From assembly GCF_000282215.1 (NCBI RefSeq), contig NZ_AKJS01000034.1, positions 29,673 through 93,672 of the forward strand: a DNA stretch of 64,000 nucleotides, given 5' to 3'. The stretch is from Pseudomonas sp. GM21. GTDB taxonomy: Bacteria > Pseudomonadota > Gammaproteobacteria > Pseudomonadales > Pseudomonadaceae. Below, in pieces: positions 44,287-52,208 of this stretch (positions within the stretch are counted from its first letter, which is position 1; each line of letters opens with the position of its first letter). The notes beneath the pieces were generated by a model. The model ran no database searches. It was not told the origin of the DNA and saw only the letters and a program-made list of their open reading frames with translations. A program made the position numbers and the translations under genes.

Positions 44287-45729
44287 ATGTCCGAAGTTGA
44301 AGTAAAGAAAACGCAAGAAAGCCTGCAGGACCGCCTCGCTCAAGTTGTTGAGCTGTTGCAGCGTCAGCGGGTCATCGAAGACCTGACTCATCGCCAGGAA
44401 GGTCCGCATCACGATCGGGTCGAGAACCTGGTTCACCGGCAAAATCTCGTTGAGCTGCAACGCAAGCTCGATGATCTGCACTCCGCCGACGTCGCCTACA
44501 TCCTTGAAGCGCTGCCGCTGAACGATCGTCTGACGCTTTGGCAGCTGGTCAAGGCGGATCGCGACGGCGACATCCTGCTCGAAGTATCCGACTCGGTCCG
44601 TGAAACCCTGATCGCCGACATGGACGATCATGAGCTCCTGGCGGCGGCCAAGGACATGGATGCCGACGAACTGGCTGACCTGGCTTCCGAGCTGCCGCGA
44701 GACGTCGTCCACGAGCTGATGGAAACCCTCGATGGGCAGCAGCGTGAGCGCGTTCGCTCCGCGTTGTCCTATGACGAGGAGCAGGTCGGTGCGCTGATGG
44801 ACTTCGAGATGGTGACCATCCGTGAGGATGTCAGTCTCGAAGTGGTTCTGCGTTACCTGCGTCGCCTAAAAGAGCTGCCGGGCCACACCGACAAATTGTT
44901 TGTGGTCGATTATGACGGCGTACTCAAGGGTGTGCTGCCGATCAAGCGTTTGCTGGTCAACGATCCGGAAAAACAGGTTTCGGACGTCATGGCCAGCGAT
45001 CCGGTGAGTTTTCACCCGGACGAGGACGCCTACGACGCTGCTCAGGCATTCGAACGTTACGACTTGATCTCGGCGCCCGTGGTCGACAAGAACGGCAAGC
45101 TGATCGGTCGTCTGACCATCGATGAAATGGTCGACCTGATTCGTGAAGAGAGCGAAAACGAAGTTCTCAACATGGCGGGTCTGCGCGAAGAAGAAGATAT
45201 TTTTGCGTCGGTCTGGAAATCACTGCGTAACCGTTGGGCCTGGCTGGCGGTCAACCTGATTACCGCGTTTATCGCATCCCGGGTGATCGGTCTGTTTGAA
45301 GGCTCCATTGAAAAACTGGTGGCACTGGCGGCGTTGATGCCGATCGTGGCCGGTATCGGCGGCAACTCCGGCAACCAGACCATCACCATGATCGTTCGGG
45401 CCATGGCGCTGGATCAGGTGAGTACCGGTAATACCTCGCGGCTGATGCGTAAAGAGCTGGCGGTCGGTTTGATCAATGGCCTGGTCTGGGGCGGTGTGAT
45501 TGGGGTAGTGGCCTACATGCTATATGGCAGTTGGTCTCTTGGCGTGGTCATGACTGCCGCCATGACGCTCAATCTGTTGCTGGCGGCATTGATGGGGGTG
45601 CTGATTCCGATGACCCTTGCGCGGCTGGGACGCGACCCGGCGATGGGCGCGAGTGTGATGATCACCGCCATGACCGACAGCGGTGGCTTTTTCATCTTCC
45701 TCGGGCTGGCGACGATTTTCCTGCTCTGA
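44287..45729 (+). CDS. mgtE: Magnesium transporter MgtE
   Basis: The 480-residue protein has an N-terminal MgtE helical domain (about 30-155), two CBS domains (about 160-285; VMASDPVSFHPDEDAYDAA) and five membrane helices. The pore signature is PIVAGIGGNSGNQTITMIVRA. It is a Mg2+-gated channel whose cytosolic domains sense Mg2+ and close the pore. The ATG at 44287 follows a strong GGAGTGGAG. Monocistronic, with a terminator after it. Confidence 0.93.
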   Translation: MSEVEVKKTQESLQDRLAQVVELLQRQRVIEDLTHRQEGPHHDRVENLVHRQNLVELQRKLDDLHSADVAYILEALPLNDRLTLWQLVKADRDGDILLEVSDSVRETLIADMDDHELLAAAKDMDADELADLASELPRDVVHELMETLDGQQRERVRSALSYDEEQVGALMDFEMVTIREDVSLEVVLRYLRRLKELPGHTDKLFVVDYDGVLKGVLPIKRLLVNDPEKQVSDVMASDPVSFHPDEDAYDAAQAFERYDLISAPVVDKNGKLIGRLTIDEMVDLIREESENEVLNMAGLREEEDIFASVWKSLRNRWAWLAVNLITAFIASRVIGLFEGSIEKLVALAALMPIVAGIGGNSGNQTITMIVRAMALDQVSTGNTSRLMRKELAVGLINGLVWGGVIGVVAYMLYGSWSLGVVMTAAMTLNLLLAALMGVLIPMTLARLGRDPAMGASVMITAMTDSGGFFIFLGLATIFLL

Positions 45730-45743
45730 CTTGTCCGCATATA

Positions 45744-45770
45744 GAAACCCGCCATCGGCGGGTTTCTTTT
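45744..45770 (+). terminator. Intrinsic terminator of mgtE
   Basis: GAAACCCGCC pairs with GGCGGGTTTC around AT, followed by TTTT. Confidence 0.88.
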
Positions 45771-45785
45771 TGCCAAATTTCAGGC

Positions 45786-45813
45786 AAAAAAAAGCCAGCG
45801 ATTATGCTGGCTT
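45786..45813 (-). terminator. Intrinsic terminator of amrZ
   Basis: AAGCCAGC (45792-45799) pairs with GCTGGCTT (45806-45813). On the minus strand the stem is followed by a T-run (45786-45793 complement). Confidence 0.82.
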
Positions 45814-45829
45814 GAGCTTTCGGGTTGAA

Positions 45830-46156
45830 TCAAGAAGCGTCTGCGGTCAATTCGGCATCATGGGCGATCAGCGAAACCAGTGCGTTTTGCTGGCGGTGGG
45901 AAAGTTGACGGAAGCGTTGCAGCAATTCGCGTTCATGCAATGACAGCTCCGGGCTGTCCAGGCGCATGCTCAACTCTTCGCCCAGAGCGCCTTCTTGGAT
46001 AAGACTCTGCTCAAGGCGCGCAATGATTTCGGAGTTCATGCTGCGATGATGATTGCGAGCCACCTCGGCAATGCGTTCACGCATTCCGTCTGGCAGACGT
46101 ACGACGAACTTGTCAGCCGTACGGCTGGAATAAATTGCCTGTTTCAATGGGCGCAT
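45830..46156 (-). CDS. amrZ: Ribbon-helix-helix regulator AmrZ (AlgZ)
   Basis: The 108-residue Arc-family DNA-binding protein reads [37 protein letters not shown] (about 15-53), the strand and two helices that bind DNA. The C-terminal tetramerisation part is [35 protein letters not shown]. AmrZ controls alginate, motility and c-di-GMP genes in Pseudomonas. The N-terminal arm ([15 protein letters not shown]) is two residues shorter than in P. aeruginosa. The ribosome site is weak. Convergent with mgtE. Confidence 0.93.
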   Translation of the reverse strand: MRPLKQAIYSSRTADKFVVRLPDGMRERIAEVARNHHRSMNSEIIARLEQSLIQEGALGEELSMRLDSPELSLHERELLQRFRQLSHRQQNALVSLIAHDAELTADAS

Positions 46157-46542
46157 ATATTTAACCGGGTTAGTTCAGGGGAGCGGTTCTCGGGATTGGC
46201 CGCAGGATGTCTGATAGGACAAGCTCCCTGGCCAAATGTTCAACCTGAATTGAGAGAGGCGCGCATCATGCCTCAACGTAGCCATATCATTGGCGTCAAT
46301 TCTGTGACAAATATTGAACCGGGTAAAGGCTTTCTGCCAGCACCTGCTTTCAGAAATGCGGACTGGTTGGAAAATTAATACATCGCCGTATCGCTGACCG
46401 CGACATCTGCCCGACAGGAGATGTCTCAAGTCGCCTGAAGGTGCATGCTATGCGGATTCGATCTTTGATCCTTGTCTTATACAGGATAGTGGCAATTTGC
46501 CGATTTACTAGGGGCGGACGCGCAGTGGGGGGATGATTCAAG
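46157..46542. promoter_or_regulatory. Divergent region between amrZ and phnN
   Basis: 386 bp without a supportable gene. It should hold the amrZ promoter. I looked for an AlgU-type GAACTT-N16-TCTGA box on the minus strand and did not find a good match. Confidence 0.4.
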
Positions 46543-47115
46543 ATGGATGGCAGGCTGATTTATTTGATGGGGCCTTCCGGGGCCGGCAAAGACAGCCTCA
46601 TCGAAGCGGCTCGAAAACCTTTGCAGTCGATGGGCGTTGAAGTTGTACGGCGAGTGATCACGCGCTCCGCAGAGAGTGTGGGCGAGGACGCCATCGGTGT
46701 ATCCCGCGAAGAATTTGCGCGCCGCAAAGACGAGGGTCAATTCGCGTTGTCATGGCACGCCCATGGGCTGGATTATGGTATTCCGATTCAGATTGATCAG
46801 TGGCTAAAGGACGGCCGGCAGGTCTTGATCAACGGTTCTCGCGGTCATCTTGCCGAGGCGATGCGGCGCTACCCGGCACTTCTGCCGGTACTGTTGACCG
46901 TCAAGGATGAAGTATTGCGTCAACGCCTGGTGCGGCGTGGCCGTGAGAGTCTTGCGCAGATTGAAGCGCGACTGAGCCGCAACGGTCACTTCACGGCGGA
47001 CGATTTACCCGGCGATACGCAGATTCATCGACTCGATAACTCAGGGGAGCTCGCGCTTACCGTTGCGCATCTGATCAGTCTGCTGAAATTTAACGCAGGA
47101 CCGGATCAAACTTGA
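46543..47115 (+). CDS. phnN: Ribose 1,5-bisphosphate phosphokinase PhnN
   Basis: The 190-residue guanylate-kinase-like protein has the Walker A loop MGPSGAGKDSL (9-19), then RRVITRSAESVGEDAIGVSREEF and FALSWHAHGLDYGIP. It makes PRPP from ribose 1,5-bisphosphate, the last step of C-P lyase phosphonate use. No other phn genes are nearby, which is unusual: the gene is flanked by amrZ and small membrane-protein genes. Its end overlaps the 59-residue gene on the other strand by 26 bp. Confidence 0.85.
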   Translation: MDGRLIYLMGPSGAGKDSLIEAARKPLQSMGVEVVRRVITRSAESVGEDAIGVSREEFARRKDEGQFALSWHAHGLDYGIPIQIDQWLKDGRQVLINGSRGHLAEAMRRYPALLPVLLTVKDEVLRQRLVRRGRESLAQIEARLSRNGHFTADDLPGDTQIHRLDNSGELALTVAHLISLLKFNAGPDQT

Positions 47116-47269
47116 TTTTTCGCCCGACAATCAGCGCCAACACAAACAACCCGCCGAAAACGCCGCAGGCAATCAGGGGCAGAGTAACGGCGGCCTCCTG
47201 AACCAATGCCATATGAAGAATGCCGCTCAGTAAGGCAAGGATCAAAAATCCTGCGGCTGATTTGGACAT
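47090..47269 (-). CDS. 59-residue membrane protein
   Basis: A short open frame of 59 codons runs from ATG 47269, preceded by AGGAG six bases upstream. The product begins MSKSAAGFLILALLSGILHM and has two hydrophobic segments (about 7-25 and 28-48) ending in the basic tail GRKIKFDPVLR. The strong ribosome site and membrane pattern support a real gene, although it is very short. Its stop lies inside the 3' end of phnN on the opposite strand. Function unknown. Confidence 0.6.
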   Translation of the reverse strand: MSKSAAGFLILALLSGILHMALVQEAAVTLPLIACGVFGGLFVLALIVGRKIKFDPVLR

Positions 47270-47293
47270 GCTGTGCTCCTGATAAGGGGTTAC

Positions 47294-47524
47294 TTAAAAT
47301 ACCAAGCGTTCTGAAGGCTGCGACACCGGACTGACTTCCTGGCTCACATCCTGGCGAATCAAGCCACGCTGATCATTCATGATCGCCAATTGCGGGGCTT
47401 TTTGCAGTTGAAGGTAATGCGGTGTGCGATGAGCAACCTGCACCGGGTTGTTCTCGGGCGTAAAATGAAATCCTGCCAGGACTGCAAGGGCGATCGTATT
47501 TGAGAGAAAAAGTGCGCAGTTCAT
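47294..47524 (-). CDS. 76-residue protein with N-terminal membrane anchor
   Basis: The start at 47524 follows GAGG and gives MNCALFLSNTIALAVLAGFHF, one membrane segment or signal anchor, then a polar tail (RTPHYLQLQKAPQLAIMNDQRG). The frame is open to a TTG at 47608, but that has less support. It lies 24 bp upstream of the 59-residue gene on the same strand, so the two may form a small operon. Not recognised. Confidence 0.5.
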   Translation of the reverse strand: MNCALFLSNTIALAVLAGFHFTPENNPVQVAHRTPHYLQLQKAPQLAIMNDQRGLIRQDVSQEVSPVSQPSERLVF

Positions 47525-47639
47525 GAGGCTGGCCTCAGTTGTTCTTGAGAACAATAGAAGCAGTCCGCATGCCAAGAGTTTAACGGCTATTAATTCCTTT
47601 AAAAACAACGAATTAACTTATCTATAAGAGGAGGGCGTC

Positions 47640-47682
47640 TTGCAAATTGCAATGCTGGCATTTTGAGAGGATGCAATTTGCA
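47640..47682. promoter_or_regulatory. Paired palindromes TGCAAATTGCA / TGCAATTTGCA
   Basis: TTGCAAATTGCAA (47640-47652) is a perfect 13-bp palindrome about an A. Its inverse 11-bp copy TGCAATTTGCA (47672-47682) lies 20 bp further on. This double site lies in the 288-bp gap between the 76-residue gene and tRNA-Arg and looks like an operator or a strong hairpin. No known regulator is assigned. Confidence 0.5.
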
Positions 47683-47812
47683 CGGTATACAAGGCCACGG
47701 TCTTGGGGTCGTCTGCCTACAGTCAAAAAGCCTACGGACGACATGACAAACTCAAGCCCGCCCGTTAACATGCACGCCGTCTATCGCACCACATCTCGTG
47801 CGGGCGACTTGT

Positions 47813-47889
47813 GTCTCAGTAGCTCAATTGGATAGAGCATCCCCCTCCTAAGGGGAAGGTTGGCAGTTCGAACCTGCCCTGGGACACCA
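47813..47889 (+). tRNA. tRNA-Arg (CCT)
   Basis: 77 bases; acceptor GTCTCAG/CTGGGAC, anticodon CCT at 47847-47849 in loop CTCCTAA, T-arm GGCAGTTCGAACCTGCC and encoded CCA. It lies alone, 158 bp before chrA. Confidence 0.96.
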
Positions 47890-48047
47890 TCTATTTCATG
47901 GCGTCTAGCGCAACGCGGCGTTTGAAACCTGATTGGATCAGCGTACAAGCAGTCATGCGTCGCTAACCCTAAAAGCATCAGAATGCCTTTCTGTCAGTAC
48001 CCGCATCGCACACTACCTGCTGACTCGTTTCCAGAGGCTTTATACCC

Positions 48048-49385
48048 ATGGATGAAGAAGAGCTGTCGAGGCCGCAAGCGATCAGTTTTCGTGAAGCATT
48101 CTGGTTCTGGCTGAAGTTAGGTTTCATCAGCTTTGGCGGGCCAGCCGGACAGATCTCGATCATGCACCAGGAGCTGGTGGAGCGTCGGCGCTGGATCTCC
48201 GAACGACGCTTTCTGCATGCCCTCAACTACTGCATGTTGCTTCCAGGGCCAGAGGCCCAGCAATTGGCCACCTATATCGGCTGGCTGATGCATCGGACTT
48301 GGGGCGGGGTAATTGCTGGCGTGCTGTTTGTGTTGCCCTCGTTGTTCATCCTGATCGCTTTGTCGTGGCTGTACATCGCCTTTGGCGAAGTGCCTGTGGT
48401 GGCTGGGCTTTTCTATGGCATCAAGCCTGCCGTGACCGCCATCGTTGTGCAGGCGGCCCATCGAATCGGTTCTCGGGCATTGAAAAACAATTGGCTATGG
48501 GCGATAGCGGCCGCTTCATTCATAGCAATCTTCGCGTTCAATCTTCCATTCCCGTTGATCGTTCTGGGCGCAGCACTGATCGGGTATGTCGGTGGCCGCC
48601 TGACGCCCGAGAAATTCAGGGTGGGTGGTCATGGCGCCGCCAAAAAGTCCTTCGGCCCGGCCTTGATCGACGACGACACCCCGACTCCGGATCATGCAAG
48701 ATTCAGCTGGGTGAAAGTGGTATCGCTCGCACTAATTGGCGCTGTGCTATGGGCATTGCCGATGGGAGTTTTGACCGCACTCTTTGGTTGGGAAGGCACC
48801 TTGACCCAAATGGGCTGGTTCTTTACCAAGGCGGCGTTGCTGACGTTTGGCGGTGCGTATGCCGTGCTTCCCTATGTTTATCAGGGCGCCGTCGGTCATT
48901 ATGGCTGGCTGACCCCGACACAAATGATCGATGGTCTGGCGCTGGGCGAAACCACGCCCGGGCCGTTGATCATGGTGGTGGCTTTCGTCGGGTTTGTCGG
49001 GGCCTATGTCTCGCAAGTATTCGGTGCCGATCAGGTGTTTCTGGCGGGGGCTGTGGCTGCCTCCCTGGTGACATGGTTCACCTTCTTGCCCTCGTTCCTG
49101 TTCATCCTGGCGGGCGGTCCGTTGGTGGAATCGACCCACAATGAACTCAAGTTCACCGCCCCTCTCACTGCCATTACGGCAGCCGTCGTTGGTGTGATTC
49201 TCAATCTGGCGTGTTTCTTCGGCTATCACGTGCTTTGGCCGAACGGTTTTGGCGGCAGCCTGGATTGGCCCTCTGCACTGATCGCGATCGCAGCGGCCAT
49301 TGCGTTGTTCCGCTTCAAGCGGGGCGTGATTCAGGTGCTGATGGCCTGTGCAGTCGTCGGCCTGGCCGTGCATCTGCTGCGCTAA
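48048..49385 (+). CDS. chrA: Chromate transporter ChrA
   Basis: The 445-residue membrane protein of the bidomain CHR family exports chromate. Each half has a CHR motif: GFISFGGPAGQISIMHQELVERRRWISERRF with LLPGPEAQQLATYIGW in the first, and LLTFGGAYAVLPYV with LALGETTPGPLIMVVAFVGF in the second. About ten membrane helices are expected. GAGG precedes the ATG. No chrB or other resistance gene is adjacent, so it stands alone after tRNA-Arg. Confidence 0.92.
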   Translation: MDEEELSRPQAISFREAFWFWLKLGFISFGGPAGQISIMHQELVERRRWISERRFLHALNYCMLLPGPEAQQLATYIGWLMHRTWGGVIAGVLFVLPSLFILIALSWLYIAFGEVPVVAGLFYGIKPAVTAIVVQAAHRIGSRALKNNWLWAIAAASFIAIFAFNLPFPLIVLGAALIGYVGGRLTPEKFRVGGHGAAKKSFGPALIDDDTPTPDHARFSWVKVVSLALIGAVLWALPMGVLTALFGWEGTLTQMGWFFTKAALLTFGGAYAVLPYVYQGAVGHYGWLTPTQMIDGLALGETTPGPLIMVVAFVGFVGAYVSQVFGADQVFLAGAVAASLVTWFTFLPSFLFILAGGPLVESTHNELKFTAPLTAITAAVVGVILNLACFFGYHVLWPNGFGGSLDWPSALIAIAAAIALFRFKRGVIQVLMACAVVGLAVHLLR

Positions 49386-49540
49386 ACAACGTACGCGTTG
49401 GTTAAAAGTTCTTTGGCAGGCGTCGAGCCCGCCAGATCGCCCGTCGATGAGTCCCTCTCAACCTAAAGGTAACGGTACTGTTGGCCGATAACCCGAACGG
49501 TCATGCTTTTCTTCTTCTTAAAATTGCCTGGAAATCTTCG

Positions 49541-51145
49541 ATGCTGTCGTATCACCAAAAGAGTTTTCTGATCGTCGATGATTTCTCGGATTTCCGCAGT
49601 TCCGTCAGGTCCATGCTGCGTGAGCTGGGCGTCAAGGACGTGGATACCGCAGACACAGGCGAACAGGCGCTGCGCATGTGTTCGCAGAAATCCTACGATT
49701 TCATCCTGCAGGATTTTCACCTTGGCGACGGCAAGAAGAACGGTCAGCAGGTCCTCGAAGACTTGATGATCGAGAAGCTGATCAGCCATGAAAGTGTGTT
49801 CGTCATGGTCACCGCCGAAACCAGCCAGGCCATGGTGCTCAGCGCGCTGGAGCACGAACCGGATGCCTACCTGACCAAGCCGTTCAACCGCTCTGGCCTG
49901 GCTCAGCGCCTGGAGCGTCTGGAGCAGCGCAAGAACTTGCTCAAGCCGATCCTGCAAGCACTCGACCGTGGCAAACCGCTGGAAGTGCTCAATGCCTGTA
50001 TCGAACTGTGCAAAAAGGACATCCGTTATTCGCCGCTGTGTCTGCGTTATCGCGCAGATGCGTTGCGCGACTTGAATCAGAACGAAGCGCTGGAACGCCT
50101 CTATGACAGCATCATTGCTGATCGGCCGTTGCCGTGGGCGTTTGCCGGGCTGGGCCAGTTGCTGTTCAAGCGCGGTCACGTCAGCCAGGCCAAGGGCATC
50201 TACGAAAAAGCCCTGAAAGTGTTTCCGATGATGCCGGCGCTGTATGACGGCATGGCCGACGTGCTGGTGGTCGAAGGCGACAACAGGGGCGCGCAGAAAG
50301 TATTGGAAGAGGCCATTCGCCTGTCGCCGCTGGCCGTGCGCCGGCAAGCGCTGCTAGGCAAACTGGCAATGGCCAACGAAGATTTCGACACCGCCTCCCG
50401 GGCCTACCGCCAGGCAGTGTCCCAAGGTGCTCAGTCGCGCTTCAAGGATGCCGAAAGCAATCTGGGACTGGCACACGCCCTGATCAGCAAAGGCAGCGAG
50501 AAAGGGCTGGATACCCGCACTCGCCTGGAAATCAACACGACCCTCAGCCTGGTGGCCAAGGAGAACCCGAGCGACCCGGGCCTGCAGATTCGTGCGCGCC
50601 TGATGAAAGCCACCAGTCTGTTGCTAAACGACGCCGAAACGGCCGAGAAGCTCACCGAGCAAGCGATGATGCGCCTCGATGGCATGGAGCAATTCATGAG
50701 TGCCGAAGCGGCGCTGCTGGTGGCCAAGCAGTTGCAGATGCTTGGTCAGGCGAGCGCCGGAGCGTCGATGTTGAAAAACTGCGCGGAAATCTACGGTGAC
50801 GATCCGGTGGTGATGAAGGGGATCGCCAAGCTGACCGATGACCCGACGATCCTCAGTTCCAGCAACGCGGCCGCCGACCTTAACCGTCAGGGCGTGCGGG
50901 TGTACAAGACCGGCAACCTGGCGGAGGCCCGAGCGGTGTTCCGCAAAGCGCTGGCGATGCAGCCCAAAAATATCAGTATCGCCCTGAACATGGCGCAGTC
51001 GCTGTTGCACGGTACTGATACCAGTGTGCCGTCGGCCGAAATCGAAGAATGTCGGGTCTGCCTGAAAATGGTCGGATTGATGCCCGACACCGACGCGCGT
51101 TATCCGCGCTATCAGAAACTGAAAATCAAGGCGTTCGGCGGATGA
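49541..51145 (+). CDS. Response regulator with tetratricopeptide repeats
   Basis: This 534-residue protein has an N-terminal receiver domain (about 8-130): acidic pair D13/D14, phosphoacceptor D58 (FILQDFHLGDG), T91 and K113 (DAYLTKPF). A long helical region with TPR units follows (ALRDLNQNEALERLYDSI, QAKGIYEKALKVFPMMPALYDGMADVL, EARAVFRKALAMQPKNISIALNMAQ). There is no DNA-binding domain, so output is probably by protein-protein contact. Its stop overlaps the start of the kinase gene (ATGA). The ATG at 49541 follows GGAAA. Confidence 0.87.
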   Translation: MLSYHQKSFLIVDDFSDFRSSVRSMLRELGVKDVDTADTGEQALRMCSQKSYDFILQDFHLGDGKKNGQQVLEDLMIEKLISHESVFVMVTAETSQAMVLSALEHEPDAYLTKPFNRSGLAQRLERLEQRKNLLKPILQALDRGKPLEVLNACIELCKKDIRYSPLCLRYRADALRDLNQNEALERLYDSIIADRPLPWAFAGLGQLLFKRGHVSQAKGIYEKALKVFPMMPALYDGMADVLVVEGDNRGAQKVLEEAIRLSPLAVRRQALLGKLAMANEDFDTASRAYRQAVSQGAQSRFKDAESNLGLAHALISKGSEKGLDTRTRLEINTTLSLVAKENPSDPGLQIRARLMKATSLLLNDAETAEKLTEQAMMRLDGMEQFMSAEAALLVAKQLQMLGQASAGASMLKNCAEIYGDDPVVMKGIAKLTDDPTILSSSNAAADLNRQGVRVYKTGNLAEARAVFRKALAMQPKNISIALNMAQSLLHGTDTSVPSAEIEECRVCLKMVGLMPDTDARYPRYQKLKIKAFGG

Positions 51146-51834
51146 GCCCAGACAACCCGGCATTGGATTTTTCGACGGTGATCGCTTCCACCGTACACGA
51201 CATGAAGAACTCGTTGGCCATGCTGATTCAGGCTCACAGCCAGTGGCTGTCCCGCTTGCCCGATCCGGCGCAGCACAGCCCGGAGCAGGGCGTCATCGAG
51301 TATGAGTTCGCGCACCTCAATGGCATGCTGGTGCAGTTGTTGGGCCTGTACAAACTGGGCGTCAATCAGCTGCCGTTGCAGCCGGCCTACCATGATCTGG
51401 ATGACTTTCTGGAAGCGCAACTGGCCAGCCATCAGGAAGTCTTCGCCAGTCGCGGCATTATCGCGACCTATGAAGTCGACCCTTTGAGCCCGTTGGGTTT
51501 CTTCGACCGTGAGTTGGTTGCCTCGGTGTTGGCCAACATCATCAACAACGCCATTCGTTACGCGCGCCAGTCATTGCTGATCAGCGTCAGTGACGAGGGC
51601 GGCCAGTTGGTGCTGACCGTCAATGACGATGGCGACGGCTATCCCTGCGAGATGATCGAGTTTCAGGCCGACTATGTGCAGGGCATCAATTACAGCAGTA
51701 GCAGCACCGGCCTGGGCCTGTATTTTGCCGGTCGGATTGCCGCGCTGCACCAGCGTAATGGTGTCGGCGGGAGTACCCGGCTCAGCAACGGCGGTCCGTT
51801 GGGCGGTGGAGTGTTCAGCCTTTACCTGCCCTGA
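51142..51834 (+). CDS. Soluble histidine kinase
   Basis: The 230-residue cytosolic kinase has no membrane segments. The phosphoacceptor helix is STVHDMKNSLAMLIQ (H19), with the ATP-binding domain motifs NIINNAIRYA (N box), VNDDGDGYP (G1) and STGLGLYFAGRIAALH (G2). It overlaps the preceding response regulator by four bases, so the two form a translationally coupled pair. It has no sensor domain of its own; input may come through the TPR regulator or an unlinked partner. Confidence 0.87.
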   Translation: MSPDNPALDFSTVIASTVHDMKNSLAMLIQAHSQWLSRLPDPAQHSPEQGVIEYEFAHLNGMLVQLLGLYKLGVNQLPLQPAYHDLDDFLEAQLASHQEVFASRGIIATYEVDPLSPLGFFDRELVASVLANIINNAIRYARQSLLISVSDEGGQLVLTVNDDGDGYPCEMIEFQADYVQGINYSSSSTGLGLYFAGRIAALHQRNGVGGSTRLSNGGPLGGGVFSLYLP

Positions 51835-51880
51835 CAATTCTTTATTGTGTGGCGCTGCTTGATATTCTGAGCGGGCAAAG

Positions 51881-52139
51881 TCTATTTTGTTCGGGGCGTA
51901 CCACCCGTATGCGTCGTCGAATGCCTTCTGGCAGGACGAATCTGAGCTGCCGAGTATCTTTTCGTAGCCCTGTACCTTGCAGGCTGTACTTGAGCGTCTG
52001 AAACGTAGCCAATTGGCGAAGGAACTGTTTGGCAATGAGTTCATCGAAGGCTACGTCGCTTCGAAGTCCATTTGAGCTGACCCGCTTCTTTGACGAACTT
52101 ACTCCCTGGGAACGGCGTGTTTTAGCAACCCGGGCCTGA
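51881..52139 (+). pseudogene. Decayed C-terminal fragment of a glutamine-synthetase-family gene
   Basis: Read in one frame, this stretch gives ..QAVLERLKRSQLAKELFGNEF-IEGYVASKSI, then a stop at 52073. Shifting one base at 52074 continues as ELTRFFDELTPWERRVLATRA and a stop at 52137-52139. Together they resemble the C-terminus of Pseudomonas glutamine-synthetase-like (gamma-glutamyl ligase) enzymes. An in-frame TAG also occurs at 51965. So there are at least two disabling changes and no N-terminal or catalytic part. The region between the kinase and MFS genes (51835-52208) has no other gene. Confidence 0.6.
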
Positions 52140-52208
52140 CGCTTCGCCGTCTTCGGTCTATTGTTTCGATAGTCCGATCTTCACTGCAAGGAGCCGCTCG
52201 GAACGCCG

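Noticed and set aside
46157..46542. AlgU-type promoter for amrZ
   Set aside because: The best minus-strand candidates differ at too many positions from GAACTT-N16-TCTGA to be reported.
47813..48047. Integration site of a mobile element at tRNA-Arg(CCT)
   Set aside because: No integrase gene and no direct repeat of the tRNA 3' end was found downstream; chrA follows directly.
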